Source: Fictibacillus arsenicus
GTDB lineage: Bacteria; Bacillota; Bacilli; Bacillales; Fictibacillaceae
Assembly: GCF_001999465.1 (NCBI RefSeq)
Contig: NZ_MQMF01000002.1
Span: forward strand, 248,001-312,000
DNA length: 64,000 nucleotides
Reading direction: 5' to 3'
A program made the translations under genes and the position numbers. This document shows, piece after piece, positions 34,439 through 44,584 of the stretch. The first letter of the stretch is position 1; every line of letters starts with the position of its first letter. The notes under the pieces were generated by a model. The model was given only the letters and a program-made list of their open reading frames with translations, searched no databases and was not told the DNA's origin.

Positions 34439-36127
34439 TTATTGTTTTCCTTCAATGTAAGCCCACTTGTAAGAAACATCAGCTCCGAATAAGTGATGAG
34501 CCAAGTCTTTTACGTATGGCTTTTGAAGGCCAGTTACACCACGTTGGTATAGTGGAGAGATTGCTTGGTCTTCGAAAAGAACTTTCTCAGCTTCAAGCAT
34601 CATTTCCCAACGCTTCTCTTGATCCATTTCTTTCTTAGCATCGTTGATTAACTTGTCATAATCTGGGTTAGAGTATCCCATTTGGTTATGAGCTCCATCA
34701 GTTACGAACATATCTAGGAACGTCATTGGATCTTGGTAGTCAGGACCCCAACCAGCATAAGAGAAGTCATACTCACCTTTAGATTCTAGCTCTAGCTTTT
34801 GCTTAAATGGTTGTGCTTTAATAGAAACTTTGATTCCAGGAAGGTTCTTTTCAAGTTGGTTCTTGAAGAACTCACCCATCTTCTTAGCGCCATCAGAATC
34901 GTAGTTCAATAGCTCAAGTTCTACAGTTTCTTTGCCAAGTTCTTTTAGACCAGCAGCCCAAAGTTCTTTAGCTTTTTCTAAATCATAGCCACCGAAGTTG
35001 CCGTTTGTTTTACGGAAGTCTTCTCCGTCTGGACCTGGAGTGAACTCACCAGGAACTAGGTAGTAAGCAGGTGTAGATCCGTTGTTAAGAAGTACATCTA
35101 CCATTGATTGCTTGTCATAAGCCATGTCGATCGCTTTACGGATGTTTGCGTTCTTAAGAGCATCAGAATTCTTAGAGTTTTGGTTTAAACGCAAGAAGAA
35201 TACTGTAGCTTCTCCGCGAGTGTAAAGATCTTCGTGATCTTTGTATTGGTCAACATATTCCATGCTTAGACCAGTGATATCTGTTTGACCAGTTTCATAT
35301 AGGTTTACGCTTGTAGCAACGTCTTTAACGATTTTAACGTTAATTTCGTCTAACTTAACTGCGTCTTTATCCCAATAGTTATCGTTTTTCTTGTACTGCC
35401 ATCCTTCGTTGTGTTTCCACTCGTTAAGTACGAAAGGACCGTTGTATAATAGAGTGTTAGCTTCTAAAGCGTACTTGTCGCCTTGTGCTTTAACAAACTC
35501 TTCTTTTTGCGGATAGAATGTTGCGAACCCAGTTAGTCCTAAGAAATAAGGAGCTGGAGCTTCAAGAGTTACTTCAAGAGTTGATTCATCAACAGCTTTA
35601 ACACCTAGCTCTTCTACTTTACCGAATAATGGGTCACCATCAGTTTGGATCGCGTTAGCGTTCTTTACAGGTCCCATAATGTAAGCATACTCAGAAAGAG
35701 TATCTGGGTGTAGAGCTTTTCTCCAAGAGTAAACGAAATCGTTAGCAGTTACTTTAGATCCGTCACTCCATTTAGCTTCAGGGTTCAATGTGAAAGTATA
35801 AACTGTACCATCTTCATTTGTTTTGTGCTCAAGAGCAACACCTGGAGTTGGTTTGTTGTCTTTATCAAGACGATATAAACCTTCCATTACGTTGTTCATT
35901 ACTTCGAATGAAACTGAATCTGTTGCTTGTGAAGAGTCCATTGAAGGAATTTCTTCTCCATCAAGGATGTTAAGTACTTGCGGCTCAGCTGGCTTTTCAG
36001 TCTTGTCGCCTTCGTTGCCGCCTTTCTTTTCGCCAGTCTCTTTCTTTTCTCCGCCACTACAAGCAGCTAAGAACATGCTAAGAACAAGAACTAGCGTAAG
36101 AAGCAATGACCATTTTGACTTCTTCAT
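34439..36127 (-). CDS. oppA: Oligopeptide-binding lipoprotein OppA
   Basis: A 562-residue extracellular solute-binding protein (SBP family 5). The signal peptide ends in a lipobox (FLAACSGG; lipid-linked cysteine near residue 23), and the next 25 residues are a lysine/glutamate-rich linker. The family block near residue 100-140 (WSDGSKVTANDFVYSW) is clear. It delivers peptides to OppBCDF on the outside of the membrane. GGGGAGG precedes the ATG. It is transcribed from a sigma-A-like promoter about 85 bp upstream. Confidence 0.95.
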   Translation of the reverse strand: MKKSKWSLLLTLVLVLSMFLAACSGGEKKETGEKKGGNEGDKTEKPAEPQVLNILDGEEIPSMDSSQATDSVSFEVMNNVMEGLYRLDKDNKPTPGVALEHKTNEDGTVYTFTLNPEAKWSDGSKVTANDFVYSWRKALHPDTLSEYAYIMGPVKNANAIQTDGDPLFGKVEELGVKAVDESTLEVTLEAPAPYFLGLTGFATFYPQKEEFVKAQGDKYALEANTLLYNGPFVLNEWKHNEGWQYKKNDNYWDKDAVKLDEINVKIVKDVATSVNLYETGQTDITGLSMEYVDQYKDHEDLYTRGEATVFFLRLNQNSKNSDALKNANIRKAIDMAYDKQSMVDVLLNNGSTPAYYLVPGEFTPGPDGEDFRKTNGNFGGYDLEKAKELWAAGLKELGKETVELELLNYDSDGAKKMGEFFKNQLEKNLPGIKVSIKAQPFKQKLELESKGEYDFSYAGWGPDYQDPMTFLDMFVTDGAHNQMGYSNPDYDKLINDAKKEMDQEKRWEMMLEAEKVLFEDQAISPLYQRGVTGLQKPYVKDLAHHLFGADVSYKWAYIEGKQ

Positions 36128-36210
36128 GAGTCGACCTCCCCTTTTTATCCTGTTAATTTGTTAGCAGACGAAAGTCTCAAGAATTATCAGACATTTCATC
36201 TACAAGTTCG

Positions 36211-36239
36211 ATTATACAAGTTTTCAAACAATTGTGGAA
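36211..36239 (-). promoter_or_regulatory. Probable sigma-A promoter of opp operon
   Basis: Minus strand: TTCCAC, 17 bp, TATAAT. The -10 is perfect and the -35 is fair. The remainder of the 429-bp gap up to the next gene is AT-rich; nothing else was identified except weak T-rich near-repeats at 36485-36536. Confidence 0.55.
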
Positions 36240-36556
36240 TTATTTTTTTTAAGAGTTTTACAAAAAGCCCATGATATTTACTTTTCCTTAACAAAAAATA
36301 GGCACAAAGACCCATAATGTGTGAGAGTGTATTTTCTGATTATTCTACAAATTTTACCAAAATTATATGTAAACTAGCATGAATATTACATTCTCGATTT
36401 CCTATGCAGATAGACAAACCCTAGTTTTGAATTATAATTCGTCAATTTTATATTTCATTTGTTACAATGGGAGTATAGTCTGACGGCATATTTTGAATTT
36501 CGTGGTACATTTTTAGATGTTCATGGTGTATTTTTTACTATTTGGAGGCTTAATTA

Positions 36557-36928
36557 ATGAACGTACACAAAAGAAGAATCCTAATTATTTCTGCATTCCC
36601 TGTTATCATTGCTTTGATCATTGCTCTTTTATCTTCTGGACCATTTACCCTTGAAAAATACGTAAATACTCTTTTTTATTTTGCACTTTCTATTGCTTTG
36701 ATCGGTATTGCTCTATATGTAGTGAAAGGCGGATTCTTTGACTTTTTTTCATACAGTTTTAAAAAAGTAGCCAAAGCTTTAACCAGAACACCTGACGTAC
36801 ATGACGAAGTATCTTTTAAAACCAACTTTCACCTATCAGAAAGAGTAAATGTTTCTTATATGAAATCTTTCTTATATAGCGGATTATTTTTAACATTTCT
36901 TTCAATCGCCGTTGCATATGTATTGTAA
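36557..36928 (+). CDS. DUF3899-like membrane protein
   Basis: A 123-residue protein with three hydrophobic segments (about 7-25, 32-55 and 100-122) and a basic cytoplasmic loop with RTPDVHDEVSF between the second and third. It looks like the small DUF3899 family of Bacilli. GGAGG precedes the ATG. It sits between opp and trpS and ends inside the -35 to -10 region of the trpS promoter. No function is known. Confidence 0.6.
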   Translation: MNVHKRRILIISAFPVIIALIIALLSSGPFTLEKYVNTLFYFALSIALIGIALYVVKGGFFDFFSYSFKKVAKALTRTPDVHDEVSFKTNFHLSERVNVSYMKSFLYSGLFLTFLSIAVAYVL

Positions 36929-36940
36929 TTTGTGTATACT
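36912..36940 (+). promoter_or_regulatory. Sigma-A promoter of the trpS leader
   Basis: TTGCAT (36912-36917), 17 bp, TATACT (36935-36940). It overlaps the end of the DUF3899-like gene. Confidence 0.6.
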
Positions 36941-36944
36941 ACTT

Positions 36945-37230
36945 AAAAATAAATGACTAATGTGATGATGAAGAAGAGTACATTATGAAAAACTCTCAGA
37001 GAGCCTGTGACTGGTGAAAACAGGCAGTGGATCATAATGGAATGGGCTTTGGAGCATTCTGACCGAACCTTTTAGTAGGCTCAGACGTGTAGATGTCCGC
37101 ACGATATAAATGGACAGCGTATCGGAATTTCCTGTACGTATTCGAGTGATTTTCATTTTAATGAGAATTATAAGGGTGGCACCGCGGTCCATTCGTCCCT
37201 TGCATAAGGCGACGAGTGGGCCTTTTTATA
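36945..37230 (+). promoter_or_regulatory. T-box leader of trpS with terminator
   Basis: The conserved T-box AGGGTGGCACCGCGG is at 37173-37187. It overlaps the 5' arm of a terminator (GGTCCATTCGTC, 37186-37197, pairing with GACGAGTGGGCC, 37211-37222, then T5). Uncharged tRNA-Trp would pair with the T-box and prevent termination. Stem I lies in 36965-37110 and contains TGG triplets that could be the tryptophan specifier; the exact one was not resolved. Confidence 0.9.
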
Positions 37231-37258
37231 TTGATTTCAAAAGAAAAAGGAGAGATGA

Positions 37259-38251
<993 letters not shown>

Positions 38252-38270
38252 AGTTACTTGAAGCTTTATC

Positions 38271-38400
38271 TTGTGCGTGAAACTACTTCGTTTTTGCGTG
38301 ACCGCAGTGAGATTCAGCGTGGAATTCATGCTATCCTGCGTGAAACTGGCATCACTATGCGTAAAAGTACATGTTTTTTGCGCGAACGGTTAATAGATAT
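38271..38400. repeat. 21-bp-pitch array 3 (core TGCGTGAAA), six units
   Basis: Cores GCGTGA, GCGTGA, GCGTGG, GCGTGA, GCGTAA and GCGCGA start at 38275, 38296, 38317, 38338, 38359 and 38380, exactly 21 bp apart with no slip. Fillers are unrelated. In one plus-strand frame the units read as seven-residue repeats beginning with LR or VR followed by E or D; the 69-codon frame (38258-38467) has no ribosome-binding site and is not called as a gene. Confidence 0.85.
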
Positions 38401-38482
38401 AACAACACGTACCGTAACAAAGCTTTTTTTCAAAAAGCGAGCAGACTACTGCGACGTTCTTCTATAAAACTAAAATGAATAC

Positions 38483-38519
38483 AAAAAACCAGCGGAATCT
38501 AAAATCCGCTGGTTTTTTC
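38483..38519. terminator. Bidirectional terminator trpS / yjbA
   Basis: AAACCAGCGGA/TCCGCTGGTTT stem with A and T runs on the two sides. Confidence 0.85.
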
Positions 38520-39264
38520 AGTTTACATGAGTTCCATTTTCAAGTTCCCATATCTTTTCAAAGTATGGCTGGCCTTTTACAAGTCTTTCGCACATATCTA
38601 AATGCTGCTTCGACCAGCCGCTCTTTAATTCGCAATATAGTGCGTCCCATGCTTCGTTAAAATCCATTCTTTGAATTTTCCCGTATTGCTCAGGCATCCA
38701 CTCTGTGCACCAATATCTCATTTCAGCTACATTTTTTGTCGAATGCAATTGATCAAGGGCCATGAAGAGCAGTTGTTTTAACTGTCTTTCTTTTCTTGTC
38801 AGCCCTCTCATGCTGTCTGGATTCGGTGACAAAATGTGATATTCTTTGCTCATCTGCTTTGCGCTGAATGTGTAAACTTTTGTTTCAGTTTGCTCAGCCA
38901 TTTCGAAAACGAGCTGTTCTTGTCTCGGAATGAGTCTGCTCTTTCGTATTGGTATCCTATAACCCATTGTATCTACAATCAACGATTTTTTCTCATCCGT
39001 TATAATAAAGCAATGTTCTAGCTGTACGCGCTGGTTGTTCTTTCTGACATACGCTTTTTGATGCACTTCTTCTAATAATGCATCTGGAAGATCGTTTAAA
39101 TCATTTTCGATGTAATGAAAAAGTGTTGATTCAATCTTGATAATGGGTACTTGATCCAACAGCTCGATATAGTCGTCTTTTCTCCATTCATGGAACTCAC
39201 AAACGTTATAGCCATTCTCTTCTCCTTCAAACCAGTTGACCCAAACATCACGTAAGTATAACAT
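38518..39264 (-). CDS. yjbA: YjbA-like protein (DUF3603)
   Basis: A 248-residue soluble, acidic protein matching YjbA in size, start ([16 protein letters not shown]) and position between trpS and the fab genes. No catalytic motif or membrane segment is evident. The ATG has only a moderate upstream site (GTGAGGGG). Function is unknown in the family. Confidence 0.75.
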   Translation of the reverse strand: MLYLRDVWVNWFEGEENGYNVCEFHEWRKDDYIELLDQVPIIKIESTLFHYIENDLNDLPDALLEEVHQKAYVRKNNQRVQLEHCFIITDEKKSLIVDTMGYRIPIRKSRLIPRQEQLVFEMAEQTETKVYTFSAKQMSKEYHILSPNPDSMRGLTRKERQLKQLLFMALDQLHSTKNVAEMRYWCTEWMPEQYGKIQRMDFNEAWDALYCELKSGWSKQHLDMCERLVKGQPYFEKIWELENGTHVN

Positions 39265-39363
39265 TTGTACCCCTCACTTTTTTACCGATTTGTATTTAAA
39301 ATCAGTATAGTCAGAGGTTGTCCTTTTTATTCTAAAATAAGGCAATTCGCAAATCGAAAAATA

Positions 39364-39396
39364 GAACCCCGTTTCCTTAATGAAAACGGGGTTCAT
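39364..39396 (-). terminator. Terminator of fabHF
   Basis: GAACCCCGTTT/AAACGGGGTTC stem followed by TATTTTTC on the minus strand. Confidence 0.85.
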
Positions 39397-39401
39397 ATTC
39401 A

Positions 39402-40640
39402 TTATTCTTCTATTTTTTTAAATACGAGTGACGCATTATGTCCGCCAAAACCTAGTGAATTGCTTAGTACAGCTTTCACTTCCGCTTGTCTTGCTTTGTT
39501 TGGCACATAATCAAGATCACATTCTTCATCAGGTGTTTCATAGTTAATTGTTGGAGGCAGAATGTTCTCTTGAATCGCTTTTACTGAGAAAATAGCTTCA
39601 ATACCGCCTGCAGCACCAAGCAGATGTCCTGTCATTGATTTAGTTGAACTTACAGGGATCTTGTATGCTTGCTCATTAAAAACAGCTTTAATCGCAGCTG
39701 TTTCGAATTTATCGTTGAAATCAGTACTTGTGCCATGTGCATTGATGTAAGAGATGTCCTCTAAAGCAAGACCGCTGTCCTCAACCGCCTGCCTCATTGC
39801 ACGCGCACCACCTTCGCCGCCAGGAGCTGGCTGAGTGATGTGATAGGCATCTCCAGTTGCTCCATATCCAACGATTTCGGCATAGATTTTAGCTCCGCGC
39901 TTTTTAGCAAATTCATATTCTTCAAGAATAAGAATACCTGCACCTTCTCCAATAATAAAACCACTTCGGTTCTTATCAAAAGGACGGCTAGCTGTATTCG
40001 GGTCTGGATTTGTTGATAGCGCACCTGCCTGACAGAACCCTGCTAATGCCATATCTGTAATGGGCGCTTCAGTTCCGCCAGTTACCATAACATCTGCATC
40101 TCCGCGCTGAATAACTTTGAACGCATCTCCGATCGAGTTTGCACCTGAAGCACATGCAGTTACTGTACAAGAGTTCATTCCTTGAGCACCGATTGCAATT
40201 GAAACCTGGCCTGATGCCATATCAGGTATCATCATCGGAACAAAGAACGGACTAACACGCCTAACGCCTTTTTCTTCAAAAATTCTAAACTGTTCTTCAT
40301 GCGTATCCATTCCGCCAATACCTGAACCAATCCATACGCCGACGCGAGGTGCGATGTCTTCAGTAATATCCAGGTTTGCATCTTTAACTGCCATTAGTGA
40401 TGCAGCTACTGCAAATTGTGTAAAACGGTCCATTCTGCGAGCATCGCGTTTATCCATAAATTCAGTTGGATCAAATTCAGTAGCTTCTGCAGCAACTTTT
40501 ACCGGAAACTTTTCAGCGTTTCTTCTTGTTAGCGGTCCTACCCCGCTTTGTCCTTCTACAATCTTTTTCCATGTTTCTTCTACACTATTACCAAGAGGAG
40601 TTACGGCTCCCAAACCAGTTACGACGACTCTTTTTTTCAT
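39402..40640 (-). CDS. fabF: 3-oxoacyl-ACP synthase II (FabF)
   Basis: Elongating condensing enzyme of fatty-acid synthesis, 412 residues. The Cys-His-His triad is visible: TACASGANS near residue 165, [12 protein letters not shown] near 303 and GHLLGAAGG near 340. AGGAGAGT precedes the ATG. It follows fabH by 42 bp and shares its FapR-controlled promoter. The order fabH-fabF next to yjbA/trpS resembles B. subtilis, without the app genes. Confidence 0.97.
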   Translation of the reverse strand: MKKRVVVTGLGAVTPLGNSVEETWKKIVEGQSGVGPLTRRNAEKFPVKVAAEATEFDPTEFMDKRDARRMDRFTQFAVAASLMAVKDANLDITEDIAPRVGVWIGSGIGGMDTHEEQFRIFEEKGVRRVSPFFVPMMIPDMASGQVSIAIGAQGMNSCTVTACASGANSIGDAFKVIQRGDADVMVTGGTEAPITDMALAGFCQAGALSTNPDPNTASRPFDKNRSGFIIGEGAGILILEEYEFAKKRGAKIYAEIVGYGATGDAYHITQPAPGGEGGARAMRQAVEDSGLALEDISYINAHGTSTDFNDKFETAAIKAVFNEQAYKIPVSSTKSMTGHLLGAAGGIEAIFSVKAIQENILPPTINYETPDEECDLDYVPNKARQAEVKAVLSNSLGFGGHNASLVFKKIEE

Positions 40641-40682
40641 TGTAAAACCTACTCTCCTTTATTCAGCATTGTTGATTTTCAA

Positions 40683-41615
40683 TTATCGTCCCCATCGAAG
40701 TGCAACTGCACCCCAGGTCAATCCTCCGCCAAAACCAACAAGTACAATTGTATGATCTTCTTTTATCTTACCATCTTTTAGTGCTTCTTTTAATGCCATC
40801 GGGATTGAGGCAGAAGATGTATTACCAAACCTATCGATGGTCATGATCATTTTTTCTTTCGGGAGCTCCAGTCTTTCTCTGGATGCTTCCATGATTCTTA
40901 TATTTGCCTGATGTGGAATCAGAAAGTCTACATCTTCTTTTGAAAGACCTGCTTTATGAACAACACTCAACGATGTTTCTCCCATCTGTCTTACAGCGAA
41001 CTTAAAAACTTCCCGTCCGTTCATATGAATAAATTCATTCTGGTAAAGATGCTTTGCTCCCGTACCATCAGAACCAAGTTCAAACGAAAGAATTCCTCTT
41101 CCTTCGCTTACTGGTGACAAGATGGCTGCACCTGCTCCATCACCAAACAAAACAGCCGTATTTCTATCTTTCCAATCCGTAATTTTGGATAGCTTTTCAG
41201 CCCCAACTACTAATACGTTCTTATAAGTTCCAGTTTCTATAAATTGTTTTGCAACTACTAATCCATAAATAAATCCAGCACAAGCTGCACTTACATCCAT
41301 TGCAACCGCATTTTTTGCTCCTAAATAATCTTGCAGCTGACAAGCAACTGACGGAAAAGGATTATCGGGTGTGACTGTTGCTACAACAATCATATCAATC
41401 TCTTCAGCAGTAATTCCCGCATCCTGCATTGCTTCTTCAGCAGCATGTTTTGCCATATGAGAAGTTTTCACAGATTCTTCCGCAATTCTGCGTTCTACGA
41501 TTCCGGTACGAGTTCTTATCCATTCATCATTCGTATCTACCATTTTTTCAAGGTCGGAGTTCGCCAGAATTTTTTCCGGGATATAACTGCCCATCCCAAT
41601 GATTCCTGCATTCAT
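40683..41615 (-). CDS. fabH: 3-oxoacyl-ACP synthase III (FabH)
   Basis: Initiating condensing enzyme that joins acetyl- or branched acyl-CoA with malonyl-ACP, 310 residues. The catalytic cysteine is in [13 protein letters not shown] near residue 112, histidine in PHQANIRI near 237 and asparagine in RFGNTSSAS near 268. The start at 41615 follows AAAGGGG and gives the usual length; the open frame continues 57 codons upstream into repeat D, which is why it looks longer. Transcribed from a FapR-overlapped promoter about 300 bp upstream. Confidence 0.96.
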   Translation of the reverse strand: MNAGIIGMGSYIPEKILANSDLEKMVDTNDEWIRTRTGIVERRIAEESVKTSHMAKHAAEEAMQDAGITAEEIDMIVVATVTPDNPFPSVACQLQDYLGAKNAVAMDVSAACAGFIYGLVVAKQFIETGTYKNVLVVGAEKLSKITDWKDRNTAVLFGDGAGAAILSPVSEGRGILSFELGSDGTGAKHLYQNEFIHMNGREVFKFAVRQMGETSLSVVHKAGLSKEDVDFLIPHQANIRIMEASRERLELPKEKMIMTIDRFGNTSSASIPMALKEALKDGKIKEDHTIVLVGFGGGLTWGAVALRWGR

Positions 41616-41663
41616 AACATTACCCCTTTGTTTTAAGTTTTTAAAAGATCTGGCTCTTATCTT

Positions 41664-41885
41664 TTCTTCATTGACAAGTTGATTGGAGTGAAAGGTGCGT
41701 GCCAACCACCTGAATACACTTCTTGCAAGGCATGCGACGAGGAACACGCCGCGTCTGGATTTGCTTGTAGACGCAGGAGCACCCATACTTCTTTGAAGGT
41801 GAGACCATTCAATGTCGCAAGGCGACGAGTGGGCTCACCGCACTCCCCGCGGAAAGCGAGCATCCTGTAACGGAAATCAACTAAT
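41664..41885 (+). repeat. Dispersed palindromic intergenic repeat, copy D (long form), inside the fabH leader
   Basis: Begins TTCTTCATTGACAAGTTGAT and ends CCGCGGAAAGCGAGC...GGAAATCAACT. It shares GCATGCGACGAGGAACA and nearby bases with copy B. It lies between the FapR-controlled promoter (41929-41957) and the fabH start, so it is transcribed (in antisense orientation) in the fabHF mRNA leader. Confidence 0.85.
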
Positions 41886-41928
41886 TTCAAAAGCTTGCGA
41901 AAAAAAGCAATAAAAATTAACATCAAAT

Positions 41929-41957
41929 ATTATGACCTGGTACTAATTTTAAGTCAA
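41929..41957 (-). promoter_or_regulatory. fabHF promoter overlapped by a FapR operator
   Basis: Minus strand: TTGACT, 17 bp, CATAAT. The FapR-type inverted repeat ATTAGTACCAGGTCATAAT (41929-41947) covers the spacer and -10, so bound FapR would exclude RNA polymerase. Confidence 0.82.
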
Positions 41958-42072
41958 TTCCGCTATTTTGTCTAGTTAAAGTTGTTTTCTTTCACCAATA
42001 CAGGGCTTAGGGCATATCCTGTAAAGAAGAAAAATGTAAGTTTGGTGAAATTGATATTAGGAGTGGTTCAAA

Positions 42073-42381
42073 ATGCACAATCCTCTGCATCAACAACAGC
42101 CAATGTATCCTCCGCAGTTTTCTGGACGTTATCCGATGGTTCATGGGCAGCAGCAGCCCCTTCATATGCGACAGGGAATGCCTCCTCAAGCCTTTGGCGG
42201 GCCTGGATTTAGAGGAATGCCTGCGCCTTTTCAGCAGCCGTTTCCGCCTCGCCCATTTTTACATTCTTTCAGAACGCAGGAAGGATCTTTGGACTACAAT
42301 AAGATTTTTGCCGTAATTGATCAATCCGTGAAAGTTGCTCAGCAGATATCTCCAATATTCTCTGCGTTTAAAAAGAAGTAA
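42073..42381 (+). CDS. YppG-like / YjzB-position proline- and glutamine-rich protein
   Basis: A 102-residue protein. Residues 1-68 are rich in proline, glutamine, methionine and glycine; the C-terminal part (about 69-102: TQEGSLDYNKIFAVIDQSVK then QQISPIF) resembles the YppG family of spore-associated proteins. The gene occupies the yjzB position between comZ and fabH. AGGAGTGG precedes the ATG. A coat-related role is inferred from composition only. Confidence 0.6.
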   Translation: MHNPLHQQQPMYPPQFSGRYPMVHGQQQPLHMRQGMPPQAFGGPGFRGMPAPFQQPFPPRPFLHSFRTQEGSLDYNKIFAVIDQSVKVAQQISPIFSAFKKK

Positions 42382-42415
42382 AAAAAGCCAACCCGCTCAG
42401 GTTGGCTTTTTGCTT
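42380..42415. terminator. Terminator of the YppG-like gene / comZ
   Basis: AAAGCCAACC/GGTTGGCTTT stem with T tail; also usable by comZ on the other strand. Confidence 0.8.
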
Positions 42416-42420
42416 ACATA

Positions 42421-42600
42421 CTATTTGTTTTCTTCTTTTCCTAGTTCATATGCGTCATTCATGACGTTCATTAAAAGCTGAAGCATTGGCTGAATATCTT
42501 CCATTCCCAGCTCAATCCCCTTTTGCTCTAGAAAAGCTTTTGCCTCTGGTAAATGAGACATCGCAATCTGCATAAATTTCATGTTAAGTTCGTTGTTCAT
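42421..42600 (-). CDS. comZ: ComG operon repressor ComZ
   Basis: A 59-residue protein too short for most gene callers. Its FMQIAMSHLPEAKAFLE start and GIELGMEDIQP core match B. subtilis ComZ, which represses late competence gene transcription. GAGGAGGC precedes the ATG. Position between an epimerase gene and the fab operon is as in B. subtilis. Together with mecA and coiA it adds to the competence-related genes in the window. Confidence 0.85.
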   Translation of the reverse strand: MNNELNMKFMQIAMSHLPEAKAFLEQKGIELGMEDIQPMLQLLMNVMNDAYELGKEENK

Positions 42601-42705
42601 CGTATAGCTGCCTCCTCATTATGTAAAATGGGCAATAAAATTGTCCCTTTTATATTATAGAGAAAATAGACACTTCAAGAAACTCTTTATTAGGACTAAC
42701 CAAAT

Positions 42706-42748
42706 AAAAAGGTGGTCCAGACTTCTTAATTGTCTGGAACCACCTTCA
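42706..42748 (-). terminator. Terminator of the epimerase gene
   Basis: AAGGTGGT(T)CCAGA/TCTGGACCACCTT stem with T tail on the minus strand. Confidence 0.8.
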
Positions 42749-42751
42749 AAT

Positions 42752-43648
42752 TTAGATTTCATTTGATTTTGGCTTTGATTTTTTATTTTTAAAATACATA
42801 ATTTGTTTTTGTATGCCTTCTTTGATCTTAGTTTTTGCTCGAAAGCCGAGTTCAAGCTCAGCTTTCTCTCCCTTAATGCGCATTTTCCTTTTCTCTGTGA
42901 AAGTCAGCTTTTCTGCTTTCAATTCTGTAAGCCCCTCGAGCCAATGATTTGGTTTTCCGCTTGAAATATTGTAGATTTCATTTTTGGCGGGTGCTTTCCC
43001 AGCTAAAAACAATGCTTCTGCAGCATCTTCTACAAACAAAACATCTTCAGTAACGGTATCTTTTGATATTTGTTCTTGTCGTTTATCCTCCTTGGATATC
43101 ACTTGCTGATAGGTGTGATGTTCCGGCTGCCCTGGTCCGTATACTGTTGGCAATCGCATGATAACAAATGGAAAGTCATGCTGTTCAGCCAATTGTTTTA
43201 TCATATTTTCTTCTGTCAATTTTATGAGGCCAAACAGTGTTTCAGGATTTTTTGGAGAGTTTTCGAGTACTTCTCCTTGTCTCTTTCCATACACATCATA
43301 TGAAGAAACATATATTAGCTTAGTTTGCGGGTTAGCAAACGAAGCAACTTTTTTTAGAACGGAAACATGCCTTTGAACTTCATCTTCAATATTTGCCCAC
43401 GGTGCCGCAGGTTTAATAGAACAAGCAAGGTGAAAGATAACATCACAGTCTTTTGTATAGGGCTGCAGATCTGTTTCATTTATATCGTGTGGGAGATATT
43501 GAAAACCAGCATGACGTGCAATATAATCGATACGGTCTGGCGACTCTGCCATATCGATCCCGACAACATCAACTTCTTCATCCAACAAACGGCTGCACAA
43601 ATGAAAACCGATAAAACCTGCTGCTCCTGTAACAAATGCCTTTTTCAT
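42752..43648 (-). CDS. NAD-dependent epimerase/dehydratase family protein (YjaV position)
   Basis: A 298-residue extended SDR protein. The cofactor motif TGAAGFIGFHLCSRL is at residue 7; the catalytic tyrosine/lysine appears less standard (the region SSYDVYGKR near 115 and LFGLIKLTEEN near 140, where phenylalanine replaces the usual tyrosine of YxxxK). The missing tyrosine suggests an altered or lost activity. The C-terminus is lysine rich. The gene lies between comZ and a hydrolase in one minus-strand group. Substrate unknown. Confidence 0.72.
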   Translation of the reverse strand: MKKAFVTGAAGFIGFHLCSRLLDEEVDVVGIDMAESPDRIDYIARHAGFQYLPHDINETDLQPYTKDCDVIFHLACSIKPAAPWANIEDEVQRHVSVLKKVASFANPQTKLIYVSSYDVYGKRQGEVLENSPKNPETLFGLIKLTEENMIKQLAEQHDFPFVIMRLPTVYGPGQPEHHTYQQVISKEDKRQEQISKDTVTEDVLFVEDAAEALFLAGKAPAKNEIYNISSGKPNHWLEGLTELKAEKLTFTEKRKMRIKGEKAELELGFRAKTKIKEGIQKQIMYFKNKKSKPKSNEI

Positions 43649-43728
43649 GTATGAGCCTCCAGTTTCATTTTTCTCTTCTTATTATCCTATGGGAGGAAAG
43701 CTAAGAATACGATACTTTTTTTGCAATT

Positions 43729-43768
43729 AAAAACCCCACTGCCTTATTAAAAAGAAACAGTGGGGTTA
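43729..43768 (-). terminator. Terminator of the hydrolase gene
   Basis: AACCCCACTG/CAGTGGGGTT stem; T-rich on the minus side. Confidence 0.75.
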
Positions 43769-44506
43769 AAGCACTTTTTCATTTTCTCTAAAAAATTCCC
43801 TAAAGGCTTTAGCGGGATTGAATGTATTTTCTGGTACTTGGATTAAAAGTGATATTGGAGCTCGGATTTCTAGTCTTCTCTTTTCATAAATTCTGCTATG
43901 GTCACGAAAATTAAAGGAAACTCCTCTTGCAGCATGCCATATTTTCACCGGTGTTTTTGCGTGTAAATCATTAATTTCTGAAAGTTGATCAATAAGCGGA
44001 GCGACTTTAAGTTCTTCTACATTGTAAGCAGAGCTGATTTCCCTCACTAGCCGCTTAAAGAAAAGACGATTTTGCATTTCGTGGTTAAAGTGATGCTTCA
44101 AGTCAAAACAAGGATTAATAAAAATGGCAGAGCGTATATGAAGTTCCATTTCTTCCATTAACCGCAGTGCAACTAAAGTACCCATGCCTTCTGCAATTAG
44201 ATGTATGTTTGGATTTAAGATTTCGTGTTTCATGACATAATGGTATAGCCTTTTCGCAAGGGTCACGGCTTTTGGACTCCCCCAATGCCGTCCATAAAGG
44301 TTGGAATAGAAGATCGTATAGCCTTGTTCTTTGAGGGATTGAATTAGATGGGCGCGTTCAGTGCTTTGTTTCCAAAGACTGGTGTGAGCGTCAACGTAAT
44401 GGCTGCAATCACCGATGATCATAACTGCAAATCCATTTGGGCGCTCTGGCAGATGGATTATATTCCATTGATTGTCTATTTGGAAAGTGCGTTTATCGAT
44501 ACTCAC
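43766..44506 (-). CDS. Alpha/beta-hydrolase-like protein (YjaU position)
   Basis: A 246-residue protein with an alpha/beta-hydrolase look. IHLIAEGMGTLVALRLMEE near residue 137 sits where G-x-S-x-G is expected but reads AEGMG, so the nucleophile serine is replaced. The hydrolytic role is therefore doubtful. It may be a degenerate hydrolase with a binding function. Position matches B. subtilis yjaU, between the epimerase and yjzD. Confidence 0.6.
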   Translation of the reverse strand: MSIDKRTFQIDNQWNIIHLPERPNGFAVMIIGDCSHYVDAHTSLWKQSTERAHLIQSLKEQGYTIFYSNLYGRHWGSPKAVTLAKRLYHYVMKHEILNPNIHLIAEGMGTLVALRLMEEMELHIRSAIFINPCFDLKHHFNHEMQNRLFFKRLVREISSAYNVEELKVAPLIDQLSEINDLHAKTPVKIWHAARGVSFNFRDHSRIYEKRRLEIRAPISLLIQVPENTFNPAKAFREFFRENEKVL

Positions 44507-44584
44507 ATTTCTCCCCTCGCATTAGCTTTTCTTAACTAATGTATGCAAGGGAAAAAAATAGCTAAAGTTATCTGCCTATGTTTT

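Noticed and set aside
36481-36540. Three T-rich near-repeats before the DUF3899-like gene, as a fifth 21-bp array
   Set aside because: Spacings are 19 and 21 bp and the shared sequence is mainly T; not convincing.
38258-38467. 69-codon open frame downstream of trpS
   Set aside because: It consists largely of the 21-bp array and has no ribosome-binding site; treated as a repeat, not a gene.
41616-41786. 57-residue N-terminal extension of FabH
   Set aside because: It is translated from repeat D; family start and AAAGGGG site place the start at 41615.
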